Source of the DNA: Luteolibacter yonseiensis
GTDB taxonomy: Bacteria; Verrucomicrobiota; Verrucomicrobiia; Verrucomicrobiales; Akkermansiaceae
Direction: 5' to 3'
Assembly (NCBI RefSeq): GCF_016595465.1
Contig: NZ_JAENIK010000004.1
Coordinates: 682,001 to 746,000, forward strand
DNA length: 64,000 nucleotides
The position numbers and the translations under genes are program-made. The notes under the pieces are model-generated. The model had not been told where the DNA came from. It did not search any database and saw only the letters and a program-made list of their open reading frames with translations. Numbering within the stretch: the stretch's first letter is position 1; every line of letters starts with the position of its first letter. Positions 38,188 through 46,856 of the stretch are shown here, piece after piece.

Positions 38188-38558
38188 ATCCAACGGACGA
38201 GACCGCGAACCAAGTCTGGGTGAGGACACTGCCGCTGGTGCGCAAGGCCCGTCACCGGCGGAGGAGACGGCGCATCATGCTGGCCGGCATCTCGGCATGT
38301 GCCTTGGTCTGCTGTCCCTGGCTGGCATGGAGGCAGTCTCCGGGTGCGCCTTCGGGCCTGCCTATCGGCTTGCCTCCGGGCGAGCGTGGTACGGCGGCTT
38401 TCGTGCCACCGGTTTCCGAAATCCAGGAGACCATCGCCGTGATGAGGGTGGACGAGGAGGGCAGGATGCGGTTGGAGGAACTCCCGGTAGGTGAGTTCGG
38501 ATCCGTCGAGCTGGTGTTCGGCCTGACGCAGCTGGTGTCCGACGACCTGCCAGATTGA
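38184..38558 (+). CDS. Small membrane protein coupled to the sigma factor
   Basis: No family recognised. It has 124 residues with a strongly basic stretch (RHRRRRRR, about residues 22-30), one membrane segment (about 31-48), a Pro/Gly-rich linker and an acidic periplasmic-side domain. It overlaps the sigma factor gene by ATGA, the position typical of an anti-sigma factor, but the zinc-binding HxxxCxxC motif is absent. An anti-sigma role is therefore only suggested by position. Confidence 0.6.
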   Translation: MNPTDETANQVWVRTLPLVRKARHRRRRRRIMLAGISACALVCCPWLAWRQSPGAPSGLPIGLPPGERGTAAFVPPVSEIQETIAVMRVDEEGRMRLEELPVGEFGSVELVFGLTQLVSDDLPD

Positions 38559-38562
38559 AAAA

Positions 38563-38610
38563 ACCCGCCGCGGCATGGAACCGGGGCGGGTGGGTTGAAA
38601 TCTTTTTTTT
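38563..38610 (+). terminator. Terminator after the OmpH-sigma operon
   Basis: ACCCGCC (38563-38569) pairs with GGCGGGT (38585-38591); an A/T-rich tract with eight T (38603-38610) follows. It lies right after the stop and faces the convergent thioredoxin-like gene. Confidence 0.75.
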
Positions 38611-38621
38611 CAGGCAGGCCC

Positions 38622-39080
38622 TCAGTCGAGATCCTTCTTCTCAAGCGCCTTGTCGATGTGCTTGAGGAAATCCTCCGTTTTCGGGAATTCGGAGGCGAAG
38701 AAGCGGGTGAATTCCTTTCCTTCCGGATTGAAAAGGATGACGGTCGGGAAGCCCTCGATCTTGTATTTCTCGGCGTAAGGCTGGTTCTTCTCCTTTACGG
38801 CCTTGTCGCCGTTCGGGTAGTCCAGTTCGACCAAGATGTATTTTTTCGATGCCTCGGAGACGAACTCCTTCTTGGAAAAGACGTTTTTCCGCATGGCGAT
38901 GCATGGCGGGCACCAGTCCGAGCCGGTGAACTCGACGAGCACCGACTTTTTCTCCGCCTTGGCTTGGACAAAGGCTTTTTCAAGATCGGTGGTCCAGCCT
39001 TCCGGGGTGTTGGCGAATGCGGAGGAGGTGAGAGCGGCGACGCCCAGGGTTGCGGAAGCGAGCCAGGTAATTGCTTTCAT
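38622..39080 (-). CDS. Secreted thioredoxin-like protein (CPPC)
   Basis: Exported thiol-disulfide protein. A signal peptide covers residues about 1-23; the thioredoxin fold shows 'VLVEFTGSDWCPPCIAMRKN' with a CPPC active site, and 'KIEGFPTVILFNPEGKE' with the cis-Pro. The 152-residue length fits the thioredoxin_7-like group. The CPPC pair suggests disulfide reduction or isomerisation in the periplasm. Confidence 0.9.
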   Translation of the reverse strand: MKAITWLASATLGVAALTSSAFANTPEGWTTDLEKAFVQAKAEKKSVLVEFTGSDWCPPCIAMRKNVFSKKEFVSEASKKYILVELDYPNGDKAVKEKNQPYAEKYKIEGFPTVILFNPEGKEFTRFFASEFPKTEDFLKHIDKALEKKDLD

Positions 39081-39158
39081 GTTACTAATAAGCGTAGCGA
39101 GCTGGCGGTTTATTCAAAAAAAATCGCCAGATTTCTTTCGAGCCGGTAGCCAGTGGCC

Positions 39159-39749
39159 ATGCAACGCCTCATCCTCGCCACCCGCAACGCCCATAAAACC
39201 GCTGAAATCCGTGCGATGGTCGGCGACCGCTACGAAGTCCTCGATGTGACGGCGTTTCCCGACCTGCCGGAAATCGAGGAAACGGGAACAAAATTTTTAG
39301 AAAACGCGCGGCTCAAGGCCGAGGGCATCAGCCTTCACGTGGAAGGATGGGTGCTTTCGGACGATTCGGGTCTGGAAGTGGACGCCCTCGACGGCGCACC
39401 CGGCGTGTGGTCATCCAGTTATGGTGGGGAGGAAGGGAACCACGCGAAGAACAACGCGCGGCTCCTCACGGAAATGGCGGGGAAATCCGACCGCACCGCC
39501 CGTTTCCGCTGTACCATGGTGCTCGCGAGGGATGGCAGGGAAGTCGCGCACTTCAGCGGCGCCGTGGAAGGTCGCTTGGTTGAAGCCCTGCACGGCACGG
39601 GTGGCTTCGGCTACGATCCGTTGTTCATACCAGACGGCTATGACCAGACCTTCGCGGAATTGGGTGACGGGATCAAAAACACGCTCAGTCACCGCTCCCG
39701 TGCGCTGGCGGAGGTCATCGCGTATCTCAACGACAACGGCATAAAATAA
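39159..39749 (+). CDS. rdgB: Non-canonical purine NTP pyrophosphatase (RdgB/HAM1)
   Basis: House-cleaning enzyme that hydrolyses dITP, ITP and XTP to monophosphates. The family start 'LILATRNAHKTAEIRAM', 'FLENARLKAEG', 'LSDDSGLEVDALDGAPGVWS', 'GFGYDPLFIPDGYDQTFAEL' and 'SHRSRALAEV' are all present. The ATG at 39159 fits the family; the GTG six bases upstream is ignored. The length of about 196 residues is normal. Confidence 0.95.
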   Translation: MQRLILATRNAHKTAEIRAMVGDRYEVLDVTAFPDLPEIEETGTKFLENARLKAEGISLHVEGWVLSDDSGLEVDALDGAPGVWSSSYGGEEGNHAKNNARLLTEMAGKSDRTARFRCTMVLARDGREVAHFSGAVEGRLVEALHGTGGFGYDPLFIPDGYDQTFAELGDGIKNTLSHRSRALAEVIAYLNDNGIK

Positions 39750-39784
39750 TTTACATTTCTTGATAATTTGAAAAACTTTTCATC

Positions 39785-40306
39785 ATGAAACGGTTTTTCC
39801 TGCTCCTTGCCCTCCTGACGCCCGTCATCGGCACATTGGCATCCTGCTCAAGTCAGGTGAAAGCCAAGCACCCGGTTTCGTACCGGTTCGAGAGAGGTCG
39901 CACGGCGATGATCAAGGATGGGGTGGCCTACGCTCCAAGAAACGCCCCCGCTGCAGTGAAACGCGCCATCGCCGCAGGTAACCGGCTCCAGGGGAAACCT
40001 TACAAATGGGGCGGCGGCCATGGGAAATTGCAGGATTCGGGTTACGATTGCTCGGGTTCCGTCTCCTATGTCCTGCGTGAAGCGGGCCTCATGAAAGGCA
40101 GCGGTACTTCCAAGAGCTTTTTCGGCTACGGCAAGAAAGGTGAAGGGAAATGGATCACGCTCTATATCCGGAACGGACATGTCTTCATGACCGTCGCGGG
40201 CCTCCGTCTCGATACCGGTGGCCCGGGGAACGAATCCGGCCCCCGTTGGAAAACCGCGACGCGTCAGGGCCGCGGCCACGTGGTGAGGCATCCCAAGGGG
40301 CTTTAA
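39785..40306 (+). CDS. NlpC/P60-like lipoprotein
   Basis: Probable cell-wall hydrolase anchored as a lipoprotein. The signal ends in the lipobox GTLASC (Cys21). The NlpC/P60-type core has the catalytic Cys in 'GYDCSGSVSYVLREAGL' and a His in 'IRNGHVFMTVAGLRLDTG'. The N-terminal 'GNRLQGKPYKWGGGHG' is the family entry segment. The 173-residue protein carries no recognisable binding domain. Its stop overlaps the stop of the convergent HAD gene by 4 nt. Confidence 0.85.
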   Translation: MKRFFLLLALLTPVIGTLASCSSQVKAKHPVSYRFERGRTAMIKDGVAYAPRNAPAAVKRAIAAGNRLQGKPYKWGGGHGKLQDSGYDCSGSVSYVLREAGLMKGSGTSKSFFGYGKKGEGKWITLYIRNGHVFMTVAGLRLDTGGPGNESGPRWKTATRQGRGHVVRHPKGL

Positions 40307-40944
40307 ACCGCCGCGGCGAGTTCCGCCAGCGTCGGGAAAACCCGATCGGCGGAGGCAAAATCCAGTTCCGCCGTCACCCGGTTCGGAACGACCCATACCG
40401 TCATGCCGGCGGCCTTCGCGGCTTTTACACCATTGAGCGAATCCTCGATGACGAGGCATTCCGCAGGAGGAAGTCCGAGCCGCCTCGCACCTTCCAGGTA
40501 TAGATCCGGCGCGGGCTTGATCCGTGGAGCGTCTCCCCGGCAGACCACCGACTCGAACCGATCGGCAAACGCGAGTTTTTCCAACCAGCCGTCCACCCAA
40601 TGGTGCGACGAACTTGAGACGACGGCCCGCCGGATCGCCTGGGTTGCGAGCTTGTCCAGCAAACCGGTGACGCCGGGCATGAGCCCCTCACCCGCCAGAT
40701 CGCGCAGGATCTCCTCCTGCCGCCGTGCGTCGAGATCGTGCCAGTCGAACGCCAGGCCCGAGAGCTCCTCCAGGTGCGTCTTCGGCGACCACGTGGCGAA
40801 GTCGGAGCCGATGCAGCGGGTATACGTCGCCAGCGGCAGATCGTGCCCGTGTTTCCGGAATGTCCGCAACCACGCCTGGTAGATCGCCCATTCGGTATCG
40901 ACGAGCACGCCGTCGAAATCAAACAACACTGCGGAAAATGCCAT
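40303..40944 (-). CDS. HAD-superfamily hydrolase (beta-phosphoglucomutase-like)
   Basis: Predicted phosphatase or phosphomutase. Motif I is 'VLFDFDGVLVDTE' at the N-terminus, motif II has Ser-Ser in 'AVVSSSSHHWVDGWL', motif III the Lys in 'APRIKPAPDLYLEGARRLGL' and motif IV the acidic pair in 'CLVIEDSLNGVKAAKAAGM'. The alpha-helical cap lies at about residues 16-85. The substrate is not evident. 213 residues. Confidence 0.92.
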   Translation of the reverse strand: MAFSAVLFDFDGVLVDTEWAIYQAWLRTFRKHGHDLPLATYTRCIGSDFATWSPKTHLEELSGLAFDWHDLDARRQEEILRDLAGEGLMPGVTGLLDKLATQAIRRAVVSSSSHHWVDGWLEKLAFADRFESVVCRGDAPRIKPAPDLYLEGARRLGLPPAECLVIEDSLNGVKAAKAAGMTVWVVPNRVTAELDFASADRVFPTLAELAAAV

Positions 40945-41024
40945 GCATTGGGATGGCCCGGCGGTGGTGGCTCTGGCAAGTGTGGATTGACAGGATGGGC
41001 GGCGGATTCACGTTTCCTGCAGAC

Positions 41025-41834
41025 ATGCGCCGCCTCATTGCACTGATTTTTTCCCTGCTCGCCCTTTCCGCCGGAGCGGAAACCAAGCCGCCGAAGGGCG
41101 TGGATGCCACACTCGTTTCGGAAACCGGCGGCATCAGCGCGGGAAAAAAATTCACCGTCGCGCTCAAGCTGCGTCATCACGAGAAGTTCCATACCTATTG
41201 GGAGAACCCCGGTGTGGCGGGTGTGCCGACAAAGATCGTGTGGCAGCTTCCCGAAGGCTTTTCCGCAGGGCCCATCCAGTGGCCATATCCGGAAAAAACC
41301 ATGATGGCGGTCCATCCCGTGCACGGATACGAGCGGGATGTCATGTTGCTGGTGGATATCACACCTCCTGCGGAAATCCCATCTGCGAAAGTCACGCTCC
41401 AGGCCACCGCCACGTGGATGGCCTGTGCCGACGGGTGTTATCCGGGAAAAACCTCCCTCAGTCTCGAACTTCCAGTTTCGTCCGAATCGGGCGTGGATGA
41501 GACGTTTTCCAAGGCACGCCAGGAAATCCCCCGCGCGCTGGAGGATTGGGATGCCAAGCTTTTGTCCGCTGTGGATGCGGAGGAAATCCGCTTCCGCCTG
41601 ACGCCTGCTGATCCCGGTTCGACTCTGCCGGGTGATCTCTATTTTTTCTCCTCGGACGGTCAGGTTTCCTCGGACCAACCGCAGCACGTCGAACAAAAAG
41701 ACGGATCGTACGAAATCACCGTCAGGCGGTCCGAGTTTGGTCCCAAGGGGAAGGCAACCCTGCCGGGAGTCCTGCTATCCAAGTCCCCGCTCGGTAAGGA
41801 TGGGCCGCGTTTCGCCACCATCGAGGCACGGTAG
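41025..41834 (+). CDS. Secreted DsbD N-terminal-domain-like protein
   Basis: Exported protein with a signal peptide (about residues 1-18) and a domain like the periplasmic alpha part of DsbD: 'HHEKFHTYWENPGVAGVPTK', 'WQLPEGFSAGPIQWPYP' and a Cys pair in 'WMACADGCYPGKTSLSLEL', the thiols that exchange electrons in DsbD. The transmembrane and thioredoxin parts of DsbD are absent; the protein ends at 269 residues. The ATG at 41025 is chosen for the signal peptide; upstream codons in frame overlap the HAD gene. Confidence 0.8.
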   Translation: MRRLIALIFSLLALSAGAETKPPKGVDATLVSETGGISAGKKFTVALKLRHHEKFHTYWENPGVAGVPTKIVWQLPEGFSAGPIQWPYPEKTMMAVHPVHGYERDVMLLVDITPPAEIPSAKVTLQATATWMACADGCYPGKTSLSLELPVSSESGVDETFSKARQEIPRALEDWDAKLLSAVDAEEIRFRLTPADPGSTLPGDLYFFSSDGQVSSDQPQHVEQKDGSYEITVRRSEFGPKGKATLPGVLLSKSPLGKDGPRFATIEAR

Positions 41835-41884
41835 GAGTCGCGGGTTGGAGACCCTTGGAACCGGTGGCCAGGCTTCCACCGGTG

Positions 41885-41923
41885 CAAAAAAATCCCCCGG
41901 ACCACGGATGCGGAACGGGGGAG
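41885..41923 (-). terminator. Rho-independent terminator of the azurin gene
   Basis: GCTCCCCCG pairs with CGGGGGAT on the minus strand around a 19-nt loop, followed by TTTTTTT. It ends about 25 bp past the azurin stop. Confidence 0.75.
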
Positions 41924-41948
41924 CGGTGTGGGGAATGATGGTGCCGGC

Positions 41949-42398
41949 TTACTTGGCCTTCACGGTCAGAACACCGGACATCAGGGCGAAGTGGCCTGGG
42001 AAGGTGCAGACGAATGGATAGGCACCGGCTTCGGCAGGAGCGGTGAAAGTGAGGGTCTCCGTCTCGCCGCCGCCCAGAAGCTTGGTGTGGGCGATGACCT
42101 GCTTCTTGCTCTCCTCGTCTTCAGGGACGTAGTCGGTGGTGGTTGCCTTCATCGCCTTGGTTGCGAAGGCAGGAATCGCGGTGCCCGCCTTGAGAAGGAC
42201 GAAGTTGTGGCCCATGGCAGCCTTCGGAAGCTTGCCGATGTGTTTGAAAGTGAGAACCACGGTGTCACCGGCGGTGACTTCCAATGCCTTGGTGCTGAAC
42301 TGCATTTGGTCGTTACCAGTGAGTTCGAGTTTCTTTTCCTCGGCGAGGGCGGGAAGGGCGATACAGGTGGCTGCGAATGCTAGGATCAAATTTTTCAT
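41949..42398 (-). CDS. Azurin-type blue copper protein
   Basis: Periplasmic electron carrier. After a signal peptide (about residues 1-19) the azurin fold shows the ligands His in 'AAMGHNFVLLK' and Cys, His and Met in 'PFVCTFPGHFALMSG', the standard type 1 copper set. The ATG at 42398 gives a clean signal and 149 residues; a longer frame to 42437 adds 13 residues. It has its own terminator, so it is a single-gene unit. Confidence 0.93.
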   Translation of the reverse strand: MKNLILAFAATCIALPALAEEKKLELTGNDQMQFSTKALEVTAGDTVVLTFKHIGKLPKAAMGHNFVLLKAGTAIPAFATKAMKATTTDYVPEDEESKKQVIAHTKLLGGGETETLTFTAPAEAGAYPFVCTFPGHFALMSGVLTVKAK

Positions 42399-42468
42399 AA
42401 TCAATGTCCGTGTTAGAACGTGCGGCAACTGTCGCATCTTTCATTTAGGGAGCAACCGAAAAGCGGCA

Positions 42469-43575
42469 TCACGCATGGAAATCAAAGTCCAACGCAGGAA
42501 ACGCCCGGCCGTTCAGCCGTGGTTCGATGGCGTGCCGGCCCGAATGGTAGACCCGGGTGGTGACCGGTTTCATCGGATGACGGCCGGTGATCTCCCAGAT
42601 TTCCCCGCCTGCCAGCTCCCTGACCCGCCCCTTGAAAACCTTGGGAGTCTGGCTGCCGTTCGCCTTGCGATGCAGGATCGCGTAATCGTAGAGCACCCGC
42701 AGCGGGGCGGGGGAGGTGTTCCTCACCCGCAGGCGGTACTCGAGATGCCCGCCGATTTCCACCGCTGGAGTGAGGAGCGAGAATTCCTCGATTTCCAAGG
42801 AATCCGCGCTGCCGAATCCGTGGTAGGAAAGCGCCTGCGGGTGGCCTTGTTTGATGAGCGTGCGGCAGGCGTGACGGGCGAGTTTCGCAAAACCGGCGTC
42901 CGGCTTTCCCGCATCCCGCCATTTTGCCAGGGTTTCCAATACCAGTTCCGGATGGGATTTGCTGAAATCGTTAAGATGGTTGGAAACGGACAGTCGCACG
43001 TAGTCGCTCTTGTCGCGGTGGAGGATTTCCAACAATGGCATGGCAAGACCGGGATCCGCCATCAGTTCGGGGAGACGCTCGCCCCATGGCAGCAGCGGGC
43101 GGGTGCCTTCGGATACAAGCCGCCGGACATGCTCGTCCGGATCCTTCGCCCATTTCTTCATGTGGCGGAGCGTGCGTTGCCGGTGTTCCCGCAGGAACGG
43201 ACGGATGGCGAACTCCGCGGTGAAAACGCGTGTCATCTCACGCAGCGCGGCCATCGACTCTTCGAAATGATCCAAGCCGCGCCGTGCCACGATGTCGGTG
43301 AGAGGCCAGACGAGGAAACCACGCAGGCCATCCGGATCGTCCTCATTCCGCGCGAGGGTTTTGACAAGGATGGGAAACAGCTCCGGTGATTCCGGAAGAC
43401 CGGCCTCGATACGCAGCGCGATCGACCGCATCCGCTGTTTCAGCTCCAGAGGCTCGAGCTCCTCTTCCAGCCCGCGGCGGAAGGCGGCCATGGGAAATGC
43501 CGGATGAACGTCCAGGATGCGCGTCGCGATGCGGCAGGCGTTCGGATAGGAAAATGCGTTTTTGAAAGGCTCCAT
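42469..43575 (-). CDS. AlkD-like DNA alkylation repair protein (HEAT repeats)
   Basis: Predicted DNA glycosylase-related protein made of ALK/HEAT-like helical repeats. The segments 'LTDIVARRGLDHFEESMAAL', 'KKWAKDPDEHVRRLVSEGTR', 'LLEILHRDKSDYVRLSVSNH' and 'CRTLIKQGHPQALSYHGF' match the family. An additional C-terminal beta-rich domain (about residues 255-368, 'HLEYRLRVRNTSPAPLRVLY') is found in the longer AlkD-type proteins. 368 residues. Catalysis is not proven by sequence. Confidence 0.85.
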   Translation of the reverse strand: MEPFKNAFSYPNACRIATRILDVHPAFPMAAFRRGLEEELEPLELKQRMRSIALRIEAGLPESPELFPILVKTLARNEDDPDGLRGFLVWPLTDIVARRGLDHFEESMAALREMTRVFTAEFAIRPFLREHRQRTLRHMKKWAKDPDEHVRRLVSEGTRPLLPWGERLPELMADPGLAMPLLEILHRDKSDYVRLSVSNHLNDFSKSHPELVLETLAKWRDAGKPDAGFAKLARHACRTLIKQGHPQALSYHGFGSADSLEIEEFSLLTPAVEIGGHLEYRLRVRNTSPAPLRVLYDYAILHRKANGSQTPKVFKGRVRELAGGEIWEITGRHPMKPVTTRVYHSGRHAIEPRLNGRAFPALDFDFHA

Positions 43576-43608
43576 GGTGCGGGCGCTTGCCGGGTCGCAC
43601 CATGCGCA

Positions 43609-43965
43609 TCAGGCGGCCTTCGGATCGAGAATGAAATCGATGAAAATCTGCATGCGCTGGAGAACATCGGCATCGATGAACTGTCTCGCATCCGGGCAAT
43701 GCAGCCAGCTCTGCGCGGTTTCCTCGTCTTTCGAAAAATTTCCGGCAGGGGCGGTTTCGATTCGGGCGAGTTCCGAAAGCATGCTCGTGAGGGCGCGCTC
43801 GCAGCCATGGCGTATGTCGTTGTCGCCGGGCAAGGGGATCTGCGTTTCGCGAAGCTCCTTGAGGATCTGCACGATCAACGGGAAGCGGGTCATTACCCGG
43901 TTGATGTCCCCGGCGCATTGTGTGCGCAGATGGGATGGGTGTGGACTGACGGGTGCGTTTTGCAT
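43609..43965 (-). CDS. Hypothetical small helical protein
   Basis: No family recognised. From the ATG at 43965 it has 118 residues, no signal peptide, and appears helical ('RFPLIVQILKELRETQ', 'LQRMQIFIDFILD'). It may follow the guanine deaminase control region on the other strand; the frame is also open to 44058. It begins 33 bp after the alkylation repair gene in the same direction when read backwards, so it precedes that gene in transcription and could share its transcript. Confidence 0.55.
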   Translation of the reverse strand: MQNAPVSPHPSHLRTQCAGDINRVMTRFPLIVQILKELRETQIPLPGDNDIRHGCERALTSMLSELARIETAPAGNFSKDEETAQSWLHCPDARQFIDADVLQRMQIFIDFILDPKAA

Positions 43966-44130
43966 GGCTGAAATCGAAAGGCTGCGAATATGGGTTAGTG
44001 CGGAATGATTGGCCAGTGACCAATTCGGCATTCTTTCCCTCGAAAAACCGCTCGCCATCCACCCGGATCATGGCCGATTCTGGGGTGTTCGGACCGCTGG
44101 ACGGTCCGACCGGCATATTCAAAAATCACC

Positions 44131-44604
44131 ATGCACGAACCGGCATATTTCATGAAAAAAGCCATCGACCTCGCACGCCGGGGCATGCGTCAGGGAGAGG
44201 GAGGACCATTCGGCGCGGTGGTTGTGAGGGATGGAGCGATTATTGGAGAAGGTTGGAACCGGGTTCTGGCGACGAATGATCCGACGGCACACGGGGAGGT
44301 GTCCGCCATCCGGGATGCCTGTGCGAAACTCGGGACATTTTCACTCGCAGGTTGTGAAATCCACACCACCGGACAGCCATGTCCGATGTGTCTGGGTGCG
44401 ATCCACTGGGCGAGGATCGGCAGGATTTATTATGGTTTCAGCATCGGAGACGCGGCGGAGATCGGATTCGACGATACGGAATTCCACCGCCAGATGCGTC
44501 TTCCCGAGCAAGAGCGCCTCATTCCGTCGGAGGAATCGTGCCGTGAGGAGGCGTTGCAACTCGCCAGGGAATACAGCCGGCTTCCCAACCGGCGGCACTA
44601 TTGA
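44131..44604 (+). CDS. guaD: Guanine deaminase-like cytidine/deoxycytidylate deaminase
   Basis: Zinc-dependent deaminase of the CDA fold. The first ligand motif is 'NDPTAHGEVSAIRDAC' (HGE rather than the common HAE), the Cys pair is in 'TTGQPCPMCLGAIHWARIG'. The C-terminal 'EIGFDDTEFHRQM' matches the Bacillus-type guanine deaminase rather than TadA. At 157 residues it has the right length. The upstream gap holds a GGACCG/CGGTCC hairpin, but I found no purine riboswitch. Confidence 0.85.
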   Translation: MHEPAYFMKKAIDLARRGMRQGEGGPFGAVVVRDGAIIGEGWNRVLATNDPTAHGEVSAIRDACAKLGTFSLAGCEIHTTGQPCPMCLGAIHWARIGRIYYGFSIGDAAEIGFDDTEFHRQMRLPEQERLIPSEESCREEALQLAREYSRLPNRRHY

Positions 44605-44665
44605 GAGAAAATCGCCGCAGACGCTTGCTTGACGGCTGCCCCCGGTCGTGTGGAAGCTCTCCTCC

Positions 44666-45859
44666 ATGGCATGGAGGATCGAAGAAGCGGTCGCCCACGG
44701 TGAAATTGACAACACCGTCGAGGGGCGTACCACAGGGCGCATCTGGCTGGCCGGACGCGACGAGCCGCTGATCCTTTCACTCGATGGTGACTGCTGGCGC
44801 GATCTTGCCGGCACACGGCTGCAATTTGAAAACCCTTCACCGGTGACGGGGCCGGACGCGGAGGCATTGGACATCGATCAAACGGGAATCGTCGGTGACA
44901 TGACGGCCTCCCGGAAAAACAAGATTCCGACGGTCAGCGAGGAGGAGTTCAACACTCTCTATCAGAACCATCAGGAGATACCTTACGAATGGCATAACAC
45001 TCTTTATCTCGAGTGGTTCAGCGAGATCAACGGCCGCGTGGTCATCGAGTCCGCCGGGTACACGCTTACGATCTCGCCGCATGAATGGCAGATGGACGAG
45101 GATGGGGAGGACGCACAGAAGCTCGCGAACCTGAATTCCATGCGGGATTTCATGGCGCAGGTCATCCGCCGCCGTGACCCGGAAGGCCCCGAGCCGGATG
45201 TTTCCGGAGAGCTGGATGAGTTCGCTTGGGAGGAGCGTCTCAAGGAATCCGACCGCCTGACGGACGCCTATCAGGAAGTGCTTGAGAAATACATGGAGGA
45301 CGTGGACAGCGAGCAGAAGGAGGCCTTCGTCATGGGCTGGGACGGTCTGCTGGACGCCCTCGCGGATCGGGATGAAGCAGGGGAAAACGAGTTTTCCAGC
45401 GAAAGCGCTGACTTCGGTCCGGATGATGACGCCCGGGATTTCGAAGACGGCGGAACGGTGGACGATGACTTCGACGATGATGAGGGGTCGTTTGGAAATG
45501 AAGAGGACCACCCGCTTCAGAGGCAGGCTCAGGAACTCGCCATGCGCGCCATGGATGTCGTCCGGAGCGACGGTGGGCCGGGGACGCCGTCCTACCAGCT
45601 TGTTACCAACCTGCTCCAGGTGAGTGGCAAGCTGGCCGGGGTCCTGCACGGTCGTGGGAGCGGCTACGAGCCGGAAGCGGGATTTGTGCTGGCCGTTTTG
45701 AAACGCTGCCTGAACTGGCTCAACGAAGCCGTGGGTTCCTGCCAGGAGCTGATGGAAATCGAGCGGGATCCCGACCAGCGCGCCGCCCTCGAACACCTCC
45801 GGAGTTCCGCATTTGAAATCCGCGACAGCATCGTGGAGCTCCGGCGCGAGCTCAAATAG
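44666..45859 (+). CDS. Hypothetical acidic protein
   Basis: No family recognised. It has about 397 residues and is strongly acidic, with an Asp/Glu-rich run near residues 245-280 ('GGTVDDDFDDDEGSFGNEED'). No signal peptide or membrane segment is seen. The N-terminal 80 residues look beta-rich, the rest helical. The ATG at 44666 is preferred; a GTG at 44648 is also in frame. It is followed by a 40-bp gap and the exporter-associated genes on the same strand. Confidence 0.6.
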   Translation: MAWRIEEAVAHGEIDNTVEGRTTGRIWLAGRDEPLILSLDGDCWRDLAGTRLQFENPSPVTGPDAEALDIDQTGIVGDMTASRKNKIPTVSEEEFNTLYQNHQEIPYEWHNTLYLEWFSEINGRVVIESAGYTLTISPHEWQMDEDGEDAQKLANLNSMRDFMAQVIRRRDPEGPEPDVSGELDEFAWEERLKESDRLTDAYQEVLEKYMEDVDSEQKEAFVMGWDGLLDALADRDEAGENEFSSESADFGPDDDARDFEDGGTVDDDFDDDEGSFGNEEDHPLQRQAQELAMRAMDVVRSDGGPGTPSYQLVTNLLQVSGKLAGVLHGRGSGYEPEAGFVLAVLKRCLNWLNEAVGSCQELMEIERDPDQRAALEHLRSSAFEIRDSIVELRRELK

Positions 45860-45899
45860 GGGGATCCCGCAACATCAGACGCCCTCCACCTGAAAGCCC

Positions 45900-46853
45900 A
45901 TGTCAACCCTGCGTTCCATCATCCCCCTTGCAGCCGGCCTCGCCATCGGAGCCACGGGTGCCATCCTGTTCATCCAGAGCATGCCGCCGCCGGAAGGCTC
46001 GGCGGAGGAACGGGTCGCAAAACTCGAAGCCGAGCTCAAACAATCGAACAACCGTGTCGCTTCGCTGGAAGCCCTGGATCCCCAGGGCTCCAAACGCCCC
46101 GGACGCACGCTGAAGGACGGTTTGCGCAGCATCGCCGACGACTTCCGCGAAGGCCGCCCCGTCACTCCGGAAGATGTCTTCCGCGCGACGCAACCCCTCA
46201 TCCGGGACCTCGCGCCCATCTTCGACCGCATGCGGACCAAGGAACTGCAGCGTCGCTCGGACGAATTGTCCGGAGAACTCGCCCGCAAGTATTCCCTCAC
46301 CCCGGACCAGCAGGAATCCTTGAAAAAATGGTTGGATGTCCGGGCGGAGGAGGAAGCGAAGCGTTTCACCGCGCTCATCTCCCAGAAAGGCGTGAAGATG
46401 GAGGATCTCAACGCCGCCACCAATGACATCCGTATCGAGGACGGCTTGGAATCGTTCATGCGGAACACGCTCAGCCCTGACAAGTACGTGGGCTTCAAGG
46501 CCGAACACATGCGGGAAAAAGTCGAGAGCGTGCAAAAGGAGGCGGACATGAAGGTCGAGCGGCTGGACCAGATCGTCAAATTGGATGACGACCAGCGCGG
46601 GCAGGTTTTCGGCATGCTCGCCCGCGGCGCGCGCGATTATGATCCCGAAATGCGGTTCGAGGGCCAGGGCACGGACAGCACGCTCAGCGGCAAGTCCAAA
46701 CAGGACGCCATCCTGTCCGTGCTCCGTCCCGACCAGCGTGCCTCCTATGAGGAAGCCCGCGCCAAACAACGCGCCGAGACCGAGAAGGAGCTCGGCTCCA
46801 TCGGCCTCAGCCTGCCGGAGGATTTTGACTCCCGCGATTTCCTTGAATTCTGA
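45900..46853 (+). CDS. Hypothetical exported coiled-coil protein
   Basis: No family recognised. It has 317 residues with an N-terminal signal-anchor segment (about residues 9-25), then an acidic coiled coil ('RVAKLEAELKQSNNRVASLE', about 38-60) and a long helical, charged domain ('LTPDQQESLKKWLDVRAEEE'). Its stop lies 3 bp before the ABC ATPase gene, so it is the first gene of that operon and may act with the exporter. Confidence 0.65.
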   Translation: MSTLRSIIPLAAGLAIGATGAILFIQSMPPPEGSAEERVAKLEAELKQSNNRVASLEALDPQGSKRPGRTLKDGLRSIADDFREGRPVTPEDVFRATQPLIRDLAPIFDRMRTKELQRRSDELSGELARKYSLTPDQQESLKKWLDVRAEEEAKRFTALISQKGVKMEDLNAATNDIRIEDGLESFMRNTLSPDKYVGFKAEHMREKVESVQKEADMKVERLDQIVKLDDDQRGQVFGMLARGARDYDPEMRFEGQGTDSTLSGKSKQDAILSVLRPDQRASYEEARAKQRAETEKELGSIGLSLPEDFDSRDFLEF

Positions 46854-46856
46854 CAG

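Noticed and set aside
38184..38558. Zinc-binding anti-sigma factor
   Set aside because: The position fits, but the HxxxCxxC motif is absent, so only a positional suggestion is kept.
43966..44130. Possible purine riboswitch before guanine deaminase
   Set aside because: Only a GGACCG/CGGTCC hairpin and a short direct repeat ACCGGCATATT are present; the conserved purine-riboswitch core was not found.
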